Source: Bacteroidales bacterium KHT7 (GTDB lineage Bacteria > Bacteroidota > Bacteroidia > Bacteroidales > Bacteroidaceae). Taken from it: DNA of 64,000 bases. The notes beneath the pieces are model-generated. The model made no database searches. It was not told the DNA's origin and worked only from the letters and a program-made list of their open reading frames with translations. The stretch lies in NCBI GenBank assembly GCA_900102385.1, contig FNBQ01000004.1, forward strand, positions 1 to 64,000, given 5' to 3'. The translations under genes and the position numbers were made by a program. This document shows positions 17,724 to 27,439 of the stretch, piece by piece; the first letter of the stretch is position 1; each line of letters opens with the position of its first letter.

Positions 17724-20216
17724 ATGATTACAATAAAATATGCCGATAATCTGCCAGCCATGCAGATAGCCGACAAGGTTAACGAAATTCTGAAAACCGA
17801 CAGTCGCGTTGTGATTACCGCCCCTCCGGGAGCTGGAAAATCGACTGTTCTGCCGCTCACGATTATGCAAGGACTGCCCGACGATGGCAAGATTCTGATG
17901 CTCGAACCGCGCCGACTGGCTGCAAGACAGATAGCCGCACGAATGTCGCAGATGATTGGCAAGCCCGTAGGCAAGACCGTGGGCTACCGCGTGAGATTCG
18001 ACAATAAGGTGTCGGATTCTACTCGTATCGAGGTACTTACCGAAAGTATTCTGACGCGCATGATTGTTGCCGACTCAACGCTCGAAGGCGTCTCGGCAAT
18101 CATCTTCGACGAGTTTCACGAACGCAACCTGGCATCCGACATCGCCCTTGCCCTTTCGCTCGAGGCTCAACAGATTATCCGCCCCGACCTCAAAATAATC
18201 ATCATGTCGGCAACGATAGATGCCGAGGGCATCAGTCGCACACTCGGCGCACCAATCGTCGAGAGCGAAGGCAGAATGTTCCCTGTAGACGTAATCCACA
18301 GCCAAGATGAGGCTACCGAGCAGAATTCCGCCGAAGCCGTAGCCCACGCCATCAGACAGGCACACAAGGAGCACAACGGCGACATTCTGGCGTTTCTGCC
18401 GGGCGAAAGCGAGATTCTGAGATGCAAGGAGATGCTTGGCGACTCGCTCGGAAAAACGAGCGTCTACCCTCTCTACGGACTTCTCTCGCAACGCGAGCAG
18501 AACCTCGCCATTGCGCCAAGTGCCGAGGGCGAGCGCAAGGTCGTCCTTGCCACATCAATAGCCGAGACATCGCTCACCATCGAGGGCGTGCGCATCGTAA
18601 TCGACTCAGGACTGCATCGCACAATGGTGTTCGACCCTCGCAGCGGACTCAGCCATCTGAAAACCAAGCAGATAAGCATGGATATGGCAAACCAGCGCAC
18701 CGGTCGCGCCGGTCGAACGGCTCCGGGAGTATGCTATCGTCTGTGGTCGCTCGCAACCGAACATCGCATGGACGAGAACCGCCTGCCGGAGATTCTTACA
18801 GCCGACCTCACGCCAATGGTGCTCGACATCACGGCATGGGGCGAGAAGCCGCTCGAAAGCATCGCATGGCTCACCACTCCGCCCACAAAGCAAGTTGAGC
18901 AGGCGCGCGAACTACTGAAAATGCTTGGCGCGATAGCAGATGACGGCAAGATTACGGCTCACGGACGCAAGATGTCGGCTCTGCCATGCCATCCGCGAAT
19001 TGCGCAGATGCTCGCCACCGCTGAAACGCCCGAAATGAAGGCTCTCGCCGCCGACATCGCCGCCCTTCTCGAAGAGCGCGACCCTCTTTCTGTACGCAAC
19101 TCGTCCGCCACCGCCGATGCCGACATCAACACTCGCCTTTCTGCCTTGCGAAGGGCACGAAAAGGCAACGCATCTGGCAAGGTATGGCAGCGCATAATGA
19201 TGGCAAGCGAGCATTACCGCCACATCGCCAAGACGAAAGAAGATAACACCGAGCCCGACATCTACGCCACCGGAATGTTGCTTGCATCTGCCTATCCCGA
19301 GCGCATTGCAATGGCTCTGAAAGGCGAATACAACACATTCATGCTGTCGTGCGGCGACAAGGCCGTAATAGACAAGGATGATGCTCTGTCGGCCTACGAC
19401 AATCTTGCCGTGGCGCAGGTTGTAAATAGCAGAATTATTCTTGCTTCTCCGTTGGATATTAAAGACTTAAAAAGTTTTGCTAAAGTAAAAGATAATATAT
19501 CATGGGATAACCGTCAGGGCTGCATCGTGGCACAACGCGAATACAAAATCGGCTGTCTGCTGATAGATTCCAAGCCTATTTCCGACGGAAATTCCGAAGC
19601 AATAAAGCAAACCATCTGCAACGCCGCGCAGAAGTACGGCACAAGTATGCTCAACTTCTCGGACGAGGTGCAGAACCTACAGCGGCGCGTGGCGGTAGTG
19701 GCAGAATGGCATCCCGAAATGCAATTGCCCGACCTCTCTACCGAGGCGGTTCTAAGGCGAGCCGACGAGTGGCTTCCGTTCTATATCGGCAACAGTACAA
19801 CCACCGCCGAACTGAAGAAAATAGACCTCTGCGAGGCTCTGTGGTCGCTCCTTGCCTACGAACAGCAGACCGAGGTTGAACGCCTTGCACCAACCCACAT
19901 TAAAGTGCCGACTGGCAGTCGCATAAAGATTGAGTATCGCGTGGGAGCCGAGTTGCCAATCCTTCGCGTGCGCCTTCAGGAATGTTTCGGTATGGACAGC
20001 ACACCACGCATAGACGACGGCAAGCGAGCCGTGCTTATGGAACTTCTCTCGCCCGGATTCAAGCCCGTTCAGCTAACGCAAGACCTCAACAGCTTTTGGC
20101 AGAACACATATTTCGAGGTGCGCAAGGAACTGAAACGCCGATACCCAAAGCATTCGTGGCCCGACAATCCGCTCGAATCGGAAGCCGTGCGAGGCGTAAA
20201 GCGCAATCGCCAATAA
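17724..20216 (+). CDS. hrpB: ATP-dependent helicase HrpB
   Basis: 830 residues, normal for HrpB. DEAH-type superfamily 2 helicase: Walker A APPGAGKS (33-40), motif Ia MLEPRRLAAR, motif II DEFH (129-132), motif III MSATIDAEG, and motif VI QRTGRAGRTAPG. The C-terminal HrpB-specific region carries the usual terminal PKHSWPDNPLE. HrpB is a cytoplasmic RNA helicase of uncertain cellular task. It starts 15 bases after viaA and is probably the last gene of that operon. No hairpin terminator is obvious after it. Confidence 0.95.
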   Translation: MITIKYADNLPAMQIADKVNEILKTDSRVVITAPPGAGKSTVLPLTIMQGLPDDGKILMLEPRRLAARQIAARMSQMIGKPVGKTVGYRVRFDNKVSDSTRIEVLTESILTRMIVADSTLEGVSAIIFDEFHERNLASDIALALSLEAQQIIRPDLKIIIMSATIDAEGISRTLGAPIVESEGRMFPVDVIHSQDEATEQNSAEAVAHAIRQAHKEHNGDILAFLPGESEILRCKEMLGDSLGKTSVYPLYGLLSQREQNLAIAPSAEGERKVVLATSIAETSLTIEGVRIVIDSGLHRTMVFDPRSGLSHLKTKQISMDMANQRTGRAGRTAPGVCYRLWSLATEHRMDENRLPEILTADLTPMVLDITAWGEKPLESIAWLTTPPTKQVEQARELLKMLGAIADDGKITAHGRKMSALPCHPRIAQMLATAETPEMKALAADIAALLEERDPLSVRNSSATADADINTRLSALRRARKGNASGKVWQRIMMASEHYRHIAKTKEDNTEPDIYATGMLLASAYPERIAMALKGEYNTFMLSCGDKAVIDKDDALSAYDNLAVAQVVNSRIILASPLDIKDLKSFAKVKDNISWDNRQGCIVAQREYKIGCLLIDSKPISDGNSEAIKQTICNAAQKYGTSMLNFSDEVQNLQRRVAVVAEWHPEMQLPDLSTEAVLRRADEWLPFYIGNSTTTAELKKIDLCEALWSLLAYEQQTEVERLAPTHIKVPTGSRIKIEYRVGAELPILRVRLQECFGMDSTPRIDDGKRAVLMELLSPGFKPVQLTQDLNSFWQNTYFEVRKELKRRYPKHSWPDNPLESEAVRGVKRNRQ

Positions 20217-20267
20217 TTAACATAAAGCAATAAAACAGCAGTTTAGAGCCAAAATCAAAGTCAAAAA

Positions 20268-20298
20268 TTGGATTTCTGAATTTTATGAAGTATTTTTG
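20268..20298 (+). promoter_or_regulatory. Promoter of the SulP transporter gene
   Basis: TTG at 20268-20270, 20 bases, TATTTTTG at 20291-20298. This leaves a leader of about 95 bases before the ATG at 20399, longer than most in this window. No riboswitch fold was recognised in it. Confidence 0.65.
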
Positions 20299-20398
20299 CA
20301 CTTTATTTTTTGCGGCAAATTAAGACTGGAGACAGATAAGAGATAAAAAGAGAAATAATATAAGTGTTTAAAGACAAAAAAAAATTAAATTAGGGTAA

Positions 20399-22084
20399 AT
20401 GAAAGGTTTTGTATTTAAGCCACGTTTATTTTCGACGTTGCGCAATTACAACAGACAAACATTCATGGCCGACCTCATGGCCGGTATCATTGTGGGTATC
20501 GTGGCTTTGCCGCTGGCAATCGCCTTCGGTATTGCATCGGGAGTAACTCCTGAGAAGGGAATCATAACCGCCATCGTAGCCGGTTTCCTTATCTCGGCAT
20601 TCGGTGGAACGAAAATCCAGATTGGCGGTCCTACCGGCGCGTTCATCGTAATCGTGTACGGCATCATTCAGGAGTACGGAATGAGCGGACTTGCAATAGC
20701 CACTTTCATGGCTGGTATCTTCCTTCTTCTGCTTGGTATCTTCCGTCTCGGAACAATAATCAAATACATTCCTTATCCTATCGTTGTGGGCTTTACCAGC
20801 GGTATCGCGCTTACAATCTTCACTACTCAGGTGAAGGATTTGTTCGGTCTTACAATCGAAGGCGGAATACCTGCCGATTTTATCGCTAAGTGGGGCGTTT
20901 ACTTGCAGAATTTCGCTACAATAGACCCTTGGTGTACTGGCGTGGGAATTCTTAGCATCATCATCATCGCCGTTACTCCTAAGTTCTCGAAGGTTATTCC
21001 GGGCTCGCTTATCGCCATCGTTGTTATGACAGCTGCCGTATTCTTCCTTAAGCAGAACGGCATGGGAGCAAGCATCGAGACCATCGGCGACCGCTTCAGC
21101 ATCAGTTCTGAAATTCCTGAGGCTGCGTTGCCAGCCATCAACTGGGAGGTTATAAAGAAACTTATCTCGCCTGCCATTACCATCGCGGTACTCGGCGCAA
21201 TCGAGAGCCTTTTGTCTGCCGCTGTTGCCGACGGTTGCATTGGCGACCGCCACAACTCAAATCAGGAGCTTATCGGTCAGGGTATTGCAAATATCGTATG
21301 TCCTATCATCGGCGGTATTCCTGCAACAGGCGCAATTGCACGAACAATGACCAACATCAATAACGGCGGTAAGACCCCTATTGCCGGAATTGTTCACGCA
21401 GTTGTCTTGCTGCTCATCTTCCTGTTCCTGATGCCGCTTGCAAAGTACATCCCGATGAGCTGTCTTGCCGGCGTTCTGGTTATCGTTTCTTACAACATGA
21501 GTGGCTGGAGAACATTCCGCGAGATGTTCAACAATCCAAAGTCCGATGTAAGCGTGCTTTTGGCAACATTCCTGCTTACAGTAATTTTCGACCTTACCGT
21601 AGCAATTGAAGTTGGATTGGTTCTTGCGTGCCTTCTTTGTATGCGCCGTATGGCCGAGACTACTCAGGTATCGGTTATTACAGATGAGATTGACCCTAAC
21701 GCCGACACAGATGCCGATACTCACGAGGAGCATCTTGCCGTGCCTGAAGGCGTTGAGGTTTACGAGATTAACGGTCCTTACTTCTTCGGAATTGCCAACA
21801 AGTTCGAGGAGATGATGGCTGATTTGAGCACCGACCGTCCAAAGGTTCGAATCATCAGAATGAGAAAAGTTCCGTTCATCGACTCAACCGGTCTTCACAA
21901 CCTCGAGAACCTCATCTCTATGAGCAAAAAGGAGAACATCAAGGTTATCCTTTCGGGCGTAAACGAGAAGGTTCAGTCGGTTCTTATCAAGAATCACTTC
22001 GATACTAAGATTGGCAACGCCAACATTTGCAGCAACATCAACATAGCTCTTGAGCGTGCAAAAGTTGTTATTGCCGAGGCGTAA
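20399..22084 (+). CDS. SulP-family inorganic anion transporter with STAS domain
   Basis: 561 residues. Ten or more hydrophobic spans between about residues 25 and 420, with SulP signatures: GIVALPLAIAFGIASGVTPE (residues 32-51), QIGGPTGAFIV, and GGIPATGAIARTMTNINNGG (residues 303-322). The C-terminal about 110 residues form a STAS domain (VEVYEINGPYFFGIANKFEE, IIRMRKVPFIDSTGLHNLEN with the DSTG motif). SulP proteins move sulfate, bicarbonate or dicarboxylates across the inner membrane; the substrate cannot be told from the sequence. It is monocistronic, with its own promoter and a strong terminator. Codon use is typical of a well expressed gene. Confidence 0.93.
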   Translation: MKGFVFKPRLFSTLRNYNRQTFMADLMAGIIVGIVALPLAIAFGIASGVTPEKGIITAIVAGFLISAFGGTKIQIGGPTGAFIVIVYGIIQEYGMSGLAIATFMAGIFLLLLGIFRLGTIIKYIPYPIVVGFTSGIALTIFTTQVKDLFGLTIEGGIPADFIAKWGVYLQNFATIDPWCTGVGILSIIIIAVTPKFSKVIPGSLIAIVVMTAAVFFLKQNGMGASIETIGDRFSISSEIPEAALPAINWEVIKKLISPAITIAVLGAIESLLSAAVADGCIGDRHNSNQELIGQGIANIVCPIIGGIPATGAIARTMTNINNGGKTPIAGIVHAVVLLLIFLFLMPLAKYIPMSCLAGVLVIVSYNMSGWRTFREMFNNPKSDVSVLLATFLLTVIFDLTVAIEVGLVLACLLCMRRMAETTQVSVITDEIDPNADTDADTHEEHLAVPEGVEVYEINGPYFFGIANKFEEMMADLSTDRPKVRIIRMRKVPFIDSTGLHNLENLISMSKKENIKVILSGVNEKVQSVLIKNHFDTKIGNANICSNINIALERAKVVIAEA

Positions 22085-22100
22085 ATCTTGCTAAATACAT

Positions 22101-22140
22101 AAAAAACTCACAAGTCCGCATCTGGATTTGTGAGTTTTTT
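22101..22140. terminator. Bidirectional terminator between sulP and sdaA
   Basis: A 17-base stem (22101-22117 with 22124-22140), loop of 6, flanked by A- and T-runs on either side. The genes converge here. Confidence 0.85.
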
Positions 22141-22161
22141 TGTATTATGTAAGGAAATTGG

Positions 22162-23370
22162 CTATATGTCCTCAACAAGCGATGCCATTCCGCCTTGGCT
22201 CGTCTCCTTGTAAAGCGACGGAAGGTCGTGCCCCGTCTGCTTCATAACCTTCACAATCTTGTCGTACGACACATGATGATGTCCGTCCGACTGGAGCGCG
22301 AACTGAGCCACGTCTATCGCGCGAGAGGCGGCAAAGGCGTTGCGTTCTATGCACGGAATCTGAACCATTCCGCACATCGGGTCGCAGGTCATTCCAAGAT
22401 GATGCTCCAAACCCATCTCGGCGGCATACTCAATCTGCGACTGACTACCGCCCAGCAACTGACAGGCAGCCGCGGCAGCCATGGCGCAAGCCACTCCCAC
22501 CTCGCCTTGACAGCCCACCTCGGCTCCGCTTATCGAGGCATTCTGCTTGGCTACGTTTCCGATTAGTCCGCCGGTAGCAAGGGCTCGCAGAATACGAATC
22601 TCCGAGAAGCCCTGCGTCTGCTCCAGATGATAGAGCACCGCCGGCATCACTCCGCACGAGCCGCACGTCGGGGCAGTAACCACCGTTCCGCCCGAAGCGT
22701 TCTCCTCGCTTACGGCAAGCGCGTAGGCATAGATGAGCGAACGTTCCTGAAGCAGCGGCTTGTAGCTCGTTGCCTTTGTGTAGTAGTTTGCCGCCTTTCG
22801 AGGCAGTTTAAGCGGTCCGGGCAGAACGCCCTCGTTAGTAAGACCGTTGGAGATGCTTTGCTTCATGGCGTTCCACACCTCGCCCAGATAGTCCCAGATG
22901 TCCTTCTGCTCGCACATCTCTACATATTCCCAGTAGTTGCGGCCGTTGTCGTAGCACCATTTCATTATCTCAGTCAGATTGGGATAGGCGTAAGTCTCTG
23001 CCACGTCGAATTTGTCGAAGCCCTTGCCTTCGGACAGCGCGCCGCCGCCCACGCTGAACACCGTCCAGTCACTGAGCAGATTCTGCTGCGAGTCGTAAGC
23101 CTGAAAGCGCATTCCGTTGGGATGATACGGCAGAAACGTCTGCGGTTCCCAGCGTATTTCGAGCTGTCCGTGTCCTTTCAGCACATCGCCGATGGCTTGG
23201 TCGGTCATGTGCCCCTTGCCTGTGGCTGCCAGACTGCCGTAAAGCGTTACAACATACTTGGCGGCATCGCTACATCTCTCCAGAAATATCTCTGCCGCAT
23301 GCTGAGGACCCATCGTGTGACTGCTCGACGGACCTCTTCCAATTCTATAAAGTTCTTTCAAAGTTTTCAT
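22162..23370 (-). CDS. sdaA: L-serine ammonia-lyase, single-chain iron-sulfur type
   Basis: 402 residues. It contains the alpha and beta parts in one chain: GPSSSHTMGP near the N terminus (substrate binding), and later APTCGSCGVMPAVLYHLEQ, a region GAEVGCQGEVGVACAMAAAA and CDPMCGMVQIPCIERNAFAA, which carry the cysteines for the oxygen-labile 4Fe-4S cluster. It converts L-serine to pyruvate and ammonia in the cytoplasm. A TACCTTTG element lies only 5 bases before the ATG (23375-23382), so if used, the mRNA would be almost leaderless; another promoter upstream is possible. A terminator is shared with sulP. Confidence 0.93.
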   Translation of the reverse strand: MKTLKELYRIGRGPSSSHTMGPQHAAEIFLERCSDAAKYVVTLYGSLAATGKGHMTDQAIGDVLKGHGQLEIRWEPQTFLPYHPNGMRFQAYDSQQNLLSDWTVFSVGGGALSEGKGFDKFDVAETYAYPNLTEIMKWCYDNGRNYWEYVEMCEQKDIWDYLGEVWNAMKQSISNGLTNEGVLPGPLKLPRKAANYYTKATSYKPLLQERSLIYAYALAVSEENASGGTVVTAPTCGSCGVMPAVLYHLEQTQGFSEIRILRALATGGLIGNVAKQNASISGAEVGCQGEVGVACAMAAAAACQLLGGSQSQIEYAAEMGLEHHLGMTCDPMCGMVQIPCIERNAFAASRAIDVAQFALQSDGHHHVSYDKIVKVMKQTGHDLPSLYKETSQGGMASLVEDI

Positions 23371-23541
23371 GGAACAAAGGTATTATAAATACAAAAAATA
23401 TGCATTATCAGTTGAGTCAATTCTGAATGTTTTGTTCCTTATTCTTTCATAGTAGAGGATATTGTCGAGAAAAACTTCTGTTTTGAAAGCCTTTCTTCGG
23501 CATTTATAATGAAATGGCAGATAGGCAGATTATGACTTTTT

Positions 23542-23991
23542 TCAGCGATGATTCATCCGTTTTTTCTTCCTGCGATGTTTTCTTTGTCCTTTACTTTCAA
23601 TTTTCTTAAATTTCTTTCGTTCTCTTATATAGCAGAATATCCAAACCACAGGTATTGCGAAAAAAAATGGAATCCAATGAGCATCAGAAACAGCCTGATG
23701 CGATTCGACCATTGAATCACGTTCTGCATCGTAATACAGTTTGAGCGATTTTATGGAATCATAATAACAATACGAACCATCCATAAGTACCCTATAAGTT
23801 TTCCCATTATATAATATTTCTGCATGAGCATATTTTCCGCCCTTAATTTCCTTAACCTCAAAACAACCCATAGGAATAGGTTCTCCCCGCTCAATCACTT
23901 TCTTCCTTTCATGCCAACTATGTAGGCAACAAAAACCTAAAAATACGAAAAAGCAACAACCAAAAAATTCAACCTTTTTACTTGATTCCAT
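23542..23991 (-). CDS. Hypothetical membrane protein
   Basis: 149 residues, family not recognised. Two hydrophobic spans: one near the N terminus (FGCCFFVFLGFCCL, rich in Cys) and one at about 107-122 (IPFFFAIPVVWIFCYI). Between them lies an about 80-residue loop with short beta-like stretches (KYAHAEILYNGKTYRVLMDG), somewhat like DUF3592-type proteins. The tail is strongly basic (KGQRKHRRKKKR) and thus probably cytoplasmic. It starts 15 bases behind the SpoU methyltransferase gene and is probably co-transcribed with it. Composition is more AT-rich than its neighbours. Confidence 0.6.
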   Translation of the reverse strand: MESSKKVEFFGCCFFVFLGFCCLHSWHERKKVIERGEPIPMGCFEVKEIKGGKYAHAEILYNGKTYRVLMDGSYCYYDSIKSLKLYYDAERDSMVESHQAVSDAHWIPFFFAIPVVWIFCYIRERKKFKKIESKGQRKHRRKKKRMNHR

Positions 23992-24006
23992 AACTACAAA
24001 TCAACT

Positions 24007-24765
24007 TTATCCTCTTCTTCTAAACTCAGCACACACAACGGCAGTGGCGATAGCAACATTAAGGCTCTCGGCACATTCCGAGCCTTCGGGATAGTTCGGG
24101 ATATAAAGTTTGTGCGACACGCGTTTGCGCATCTCCTCGCTTAACCCCTTACCCTCGTTTCCCATCACGATAAGTCCACGTTGCTGAAGGTATTGCGTGT
24201 AGATGTTTCCGCCGTCGAGCAGAGTGCCATAGACTGGCACATCCTTGTCGAGCGAATCGACAAGTTCGGGAAGCGATGTATAATGAACACGCACGCGCGC
24301 CATTCCGCCCATGGTAGCCTGAACGGTCTTTGGGTTGAAGATGTCGGCTGTATCGGCAGAACAGAACACATCGCTTATGCCAAACCAGTCGGCAAGGCGC
24401 ACGATTGTTCCGAGGTTGCCCGGATTCTGCACGCCATCGAGAGCTATGCACAGATTTTCGGCAATGGTCTTGCGAGCATCAACATCATAGTCGGGCTGTT
24501 CGAACACGGCCACAACCTCTTGAGGCGTTTCCAGAAAGCTAATCTTGCGCAGTTCGTCTTGCGTGGCATCCTTAACCGTAACGCCGTTGAGCGATGCCTC
24601 GTTAGCCTCAATCCATTGCTGAAGGGCATAGACGGCGCGCAGTCTGAATGTGCCAATCAGTTCGCCAACAAGTTTCGGTCCTTCGGCAACGAAGGCGTTC
24701 TCTTCGCGGCGTTTTTTCTTCAGTTCGAGCGAGTGTACGAATTTTATGTCGTTCTTACTAATCAT
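24007..24765 (-). CDS. TrmH/SpoU-family RNA 2'-O-methyltransferase
   Basis: 252 residues from ATG 24765 (MISKNDIKFVHSLELKKKRR), the start expected for the family; the longer frame to 24885 runs into the promoter. N-terminal substrate-binding domain (AFVAEGPKLVGEL), then the SpoU knot with its three motifs: NPGNLGTIVRLADWFGI, IVMGNEGKGLSEEM, and IPNYPEGSECAESLNVAIAT. It transfers a methyl group from S-adenosylmethionine to ribose of rRNA or tRNA. Which nucleotide is modified cannot be told. It is divergent from the BamA-like gene. Confidence 0.93.
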   Translation of the reverse strand: MISKNDIKFVHSLELKKKRREENAFVAEGPKLVGELIGTFRLRAVYALQQWIEANEASLNGVTVKDATQDELRKISFLETPQEVVAVFEQPDYDVDARKTIAENLCIALDGVQNPGNLGTIVRLADWFGISDVFCSADTADIFNPKTVQATMGGMARVRVHYTSLPELVDSLDKDVPVYGTLLDGGNIYTQYLQQRGLIVMGNEGKGLSEEMRKRVSHKLYIPNYPEGSECAESLNVAIATAVVCAEFRRRG

Positions 24766-24863
24766 ATCCAATAAAAATAACGGTCGCCGCCGCGCAAAAA
24801 ATGAAAATCGGCAAAGCGCACGGACGAAGCCGTCTGAAGGGTTGTCGTTATTAAAATTACATG

Positions 24864-24871
24864 CAAAATTA
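24864..24871 (-). promoter_or_regulatory. -7 element of the SpoU methyltransferase gene
   Basis: TAATTTTG on the minus strand, in a 24-base block (24861-24884) that recurs almost unchanged in front of the AraC-type gene at 37331-37354. Confidence 0.55.
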
Positions 24872-24902
24872 CATAAAATTTTCACAAATCAAAATAATTA
24901 AG

Positions 24903-24910
24903 TACCTTTG
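24903..24910 (+). promoter_or_regulatory. -7 element of the BamA-like gene
   Basis: TACCTTTG, 28 bases before the ATG at 24939. No convincing -33 TTG. Confidence 0.5.
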
Positions 24911-24938
24911 CTCTCCGAAACAAATTATTTACTCTAAG

Positions 24939-27236
24939 ATGCGTAGGACAACCCACTATTTCTTGCTTTCGGCACTCGCCACGCTGTGTTCTTGCTCGGT
25001 ATCCAAGTTCATTCCCGAGGGAGAGCATCTGCTCGACGAGGTAAGCGTCGTTTCGGAAAGCAAGGACGTAAAGGCAGGCAATCTGCACGGATATGTTAGG
25101 CAGAATCCTAACGCATCGTGGTTCAGCACGTTCAAAGTGCCGCTGCACATCTATTCGATGTCGGGACTCGACTCAACAAAGTGGAGAAACCGCACGCTGC
25201 GCAAGCTGGGCGAGGCTCCGGTAATCTATGATGCCGAACTTGCCGAGCGTTCTGCCAACGACCTCAGGATTGTTATGCAGAACATGGGATACATGGGCGC
25301 ATCGGTAGATGTAGACACCACTACGAACAAGCACAAGATTAAGGTTAAGTATCTGCTCAAGCCGGGCGAGCTGTATTATGTGCGCAACCTTAACTTCAAC
25401 ATTCCCGACACGGCGGTAGCCCGCGTGCTGCGCAACGACTCGGCAAACTCTCTGCTCAGACCGGGAATGGTATTCAGCATCAACACTCTTGAACAGGAGC
25501 GAAGCAGAGCCGCAACGCATCTGCAAAACTCTGGCTACTATCACTTTAACAAGGAATTCATATCGTTTACAGCCGATACTTGCAGCGGCTCTAAGATGGT
25601 AGACCTGACATTAAACTTGAAGCTGTACAAGCAGACTAACAGTTCGGAACCTACCATGCATCGCAAATATACGGTAAACAGCGTTAATATACTTGCCGAT
25701 ATTGACAACGCGCGTCCGCGCCGCATCGACACGATAAAATACAACGGCTACAACGTTCTGTACGAGAAAGGCCGCCTGAGATACCGCCCTAAGGTTCTGA
25801 CGCGCCACACGCACATCAGACCGCAGTATCCGTATCGCGAGAGAGCCGTACAGAGCACATACACGTCGATGGGACGACTTCAGTATCTGAAATATACAAC
25901 TATCAACTTCCGCGAGAACAGCGCAGACTCTACGCTTCTCGACTGCTATATCAACCTTACGCACGGGCGCTCAAAGTCGTTCAGCTTCGAGGTTGAGGGA
26001 ACAAACTCGGCAGGCGACCTTGGAGCGGCATCTGCCGTTACATTCCAGCACCGCAACCTGTTCAAGGGCTCGGAGCTGTTACAGATAAGAGTGCGCGGCG
26101 CATACGAGGCTATCAGCGGTCTGGAGGGATACAGCGACAACAACTATACCGAACTTGGCGCTGAGGCTTCAATCCGATTCCCGTCGTTCCTCTGCCCTTT
26201 CCTGAAGAACGATTTCCGACGTAGGGTGAATGCCACATCGGAGTTGAGCCTTCAGTACAACACGCAGAACCGCCCCGAATTCAAGCGAAGGGTGGCAACA
26301 GCCGTATGGCGATACCGCTGGAACCAGTACCGCCGAAAGGCGCAGCACAAGGTCGATGTACTCGACCTTAACTATGTTTACATGCCGTGGATTTCTGAGA
26401 AGTTCAAGCACGACTATATCGACAGCCTCGGCAACCAGAATGCCATACTGAAGTACAACTACGAGAATCTGCTCATCACCAAGGCAGGCTACACATACAA
26501 CTACAACTCGCTCGGAATGGCAAACTCTAACGCGTCTTACGGCACAAACGCCTACAACATACGCTTCAACGTAGAGTCGTCGGGCAACCTGCTGTATGCC
26601 GTTACATCAACCTTCAAGACAGCCAAGAACGAGCATGGACAGTACAAGGTGGGCAACATAGCCTACGCGCAGTTTCTGAAGGGCGACTTCGACTTCTCAA
26701 AGGGTTTTGTGATAGACAAGAAGAACTCCGTAGCGGTTCACATCGGCTTCGGAATAGCCTATCCTTACGGCAACTCAACGGTTCTTCCGTTCGAGAAGCG
26801 TTACTTCTCGGGTGGCGCAAACTCGGTCCGCGGATGGTCGGTAAGAACGCTCGGTCCGGGCTCGTATGCCGGAAGGGACAAGACGATAAACTTCATCAAC
26901 CAGAGCGGCGACGTTAAGCTGGATATGAACATTGAGTACCGCACATTCCTGTTCTGGAAGGTGAACGGCGCGGTATTTATCGATGCCGGAAACATCTGGA
27001 CTGTGCGCCAGTACGACGACCAGCCGGGCGGTGAATTCAGGCTTAACAAGTTCTACAAGCAGATTGCGGCTTCGTATGGTCTTGGACTGCGTTTCAACTT
27101 CGATTATTTCATAGTCCGATTCGACGGCGGCGTAAAGGCTGTCGACCCTCGCGACGGCTACAAGCGATTCCCTATCGCACATCCAAATCTGTCGCGCGAC
27201 TTTGCCTTCCACTTTGCCGTTGGTCTGCCATTCTGA
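24939..27236 (+). CDS. BamA/TamA-family outer-membrane lipoprotein
   Basis: 765 residues from ATG 24939 (MRRTTHYFLLSALATLCSCS). The N terminus is a lipoprotein signal with lipobox LATLC. Periplasmic POTRA-like segments follow (RIVMQNMGYMGASVDVD, LKPGELYYVRNLNFNI). From about residue 360 there is a 16-strand-type beta-barrel of the bacterial surface antigen type: FEVEGTNSAGDLGAASAVTF, GRDKTINFINQSGDVKLDMN, and a C-terminal beta-signal ending FAFHFAVGLPF with terminal Phe. Proteins of this shape insert or export other outer-membrane proteins; lipidated BamA-like proteins are common in Bacteroidetes next to the main BamA. The gene's last 41 coding bases and the following 19 bases recur at 28710-28769. 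Confidence 0.88.
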   Translation: MRRTTHYFLLSALATLCSCSVSKFIPEGEHLLDEVSVVSESKDVKAGNLHGYVRQNPNASWFSTFKVPLHIYSMSGLDSTKWRNRTLRKLGEAPVIYDAELAERSANDLRIVMQNMGYMGASVDVDTTTNKHKIKVKYLLKPGELYYVRNLNFNIPDTAVARVLRNDSANSLLRPGMVFSINTLEQERSRAATHLQNSGYYHFNKEFISFTADTCSGSKMVDLTLNLKLYKQTNSSEPTMHRKYTVNSVNILADIDNARPRRIDTIKYNGYNVLYEKGRLRYRPKVLTRHTHIRPQYPYRERAVQSTYTSMGRLQYLKYTTINFRENSADSTLLDCYINLTHGRSKSFSFEVEGTNSAGDLGAASAVTFQHRNLFKGSELLQIRVRGAYEAISGLEGYSDNNYTELGAEASIRFPSFLCPFLKNDFRRRVNATSELSLQYNTQNRPEFKRRVATAVWRYRWNQYRRKAQHKVDVLDLNYVYMPWISEKFKHDYIDSLGNQNAILKYNYENLLITKAGYTYNYNSLGMANSNASYGTNAYNIRFNVESSGNLLYAVTSTFKTAKNEHGQYKVGNIAYAQFLKGDFDFSKGFVIDKKNSVAVHIGFGIAYPYGNSTVLPFEKRYFSGGANSVRGWSVRTLGPGSYAGRDKTINFINQSGDVKLDMNIEYRTFLFWKVNGAVFIDAGNIWTVRQYDDQPGGEFRLNKFYKQIAASYGLGLRFNFDYFIVRFDGGVKAVDPRDGYKRFPIAHPNLSRDFAFHFAVGLPF

Positions 27237-27255
27237 TGCTTTTCAGACATATCCA
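27196..27255. repeat. 60-base direct repeat, copy 1 (3' end of the BamA-like gene)
   Basis: 58 of 60 bases agree with 28710-28769. It covers the last 13 codons, the TGA stop and 19 bases beyond. Confidence 0.9.
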
Positions 27256-27439
27256 AGCCGATTAGTTGTACAAACCACAAATGCAGAAAGCGTCGCCCCT
27301 TGTTCAGTAGAATTTGCCGTTCGTATGTTCTGCCGAATTTGTCGCTCGACCTATGGTCACTTGCTACTGAAAGGACGCAAGAATTCCCACCGCTGAAAAA
27401 AATCCGTAACGCACAAATACTGCATCCTTACATAACCTC

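Noticed and set aside
20299-20398. Possible riboswitch in the 95-base SulP leader
   Set aside because: No conserved motif of a known class and no terminator or anti-terminator stem before the ATG.
20426-21253. A 275-codon minus-strand frame
   Set aside because: Shadow of the SulP transporter; no known domain.
23375-23382. TACCTTTG directly before sdaA as the sure promoter
   Set aside because: Only 5 bases from the ATG and without a -33 element; it would give a leaderless mRNA, so I left it out of the feature list.
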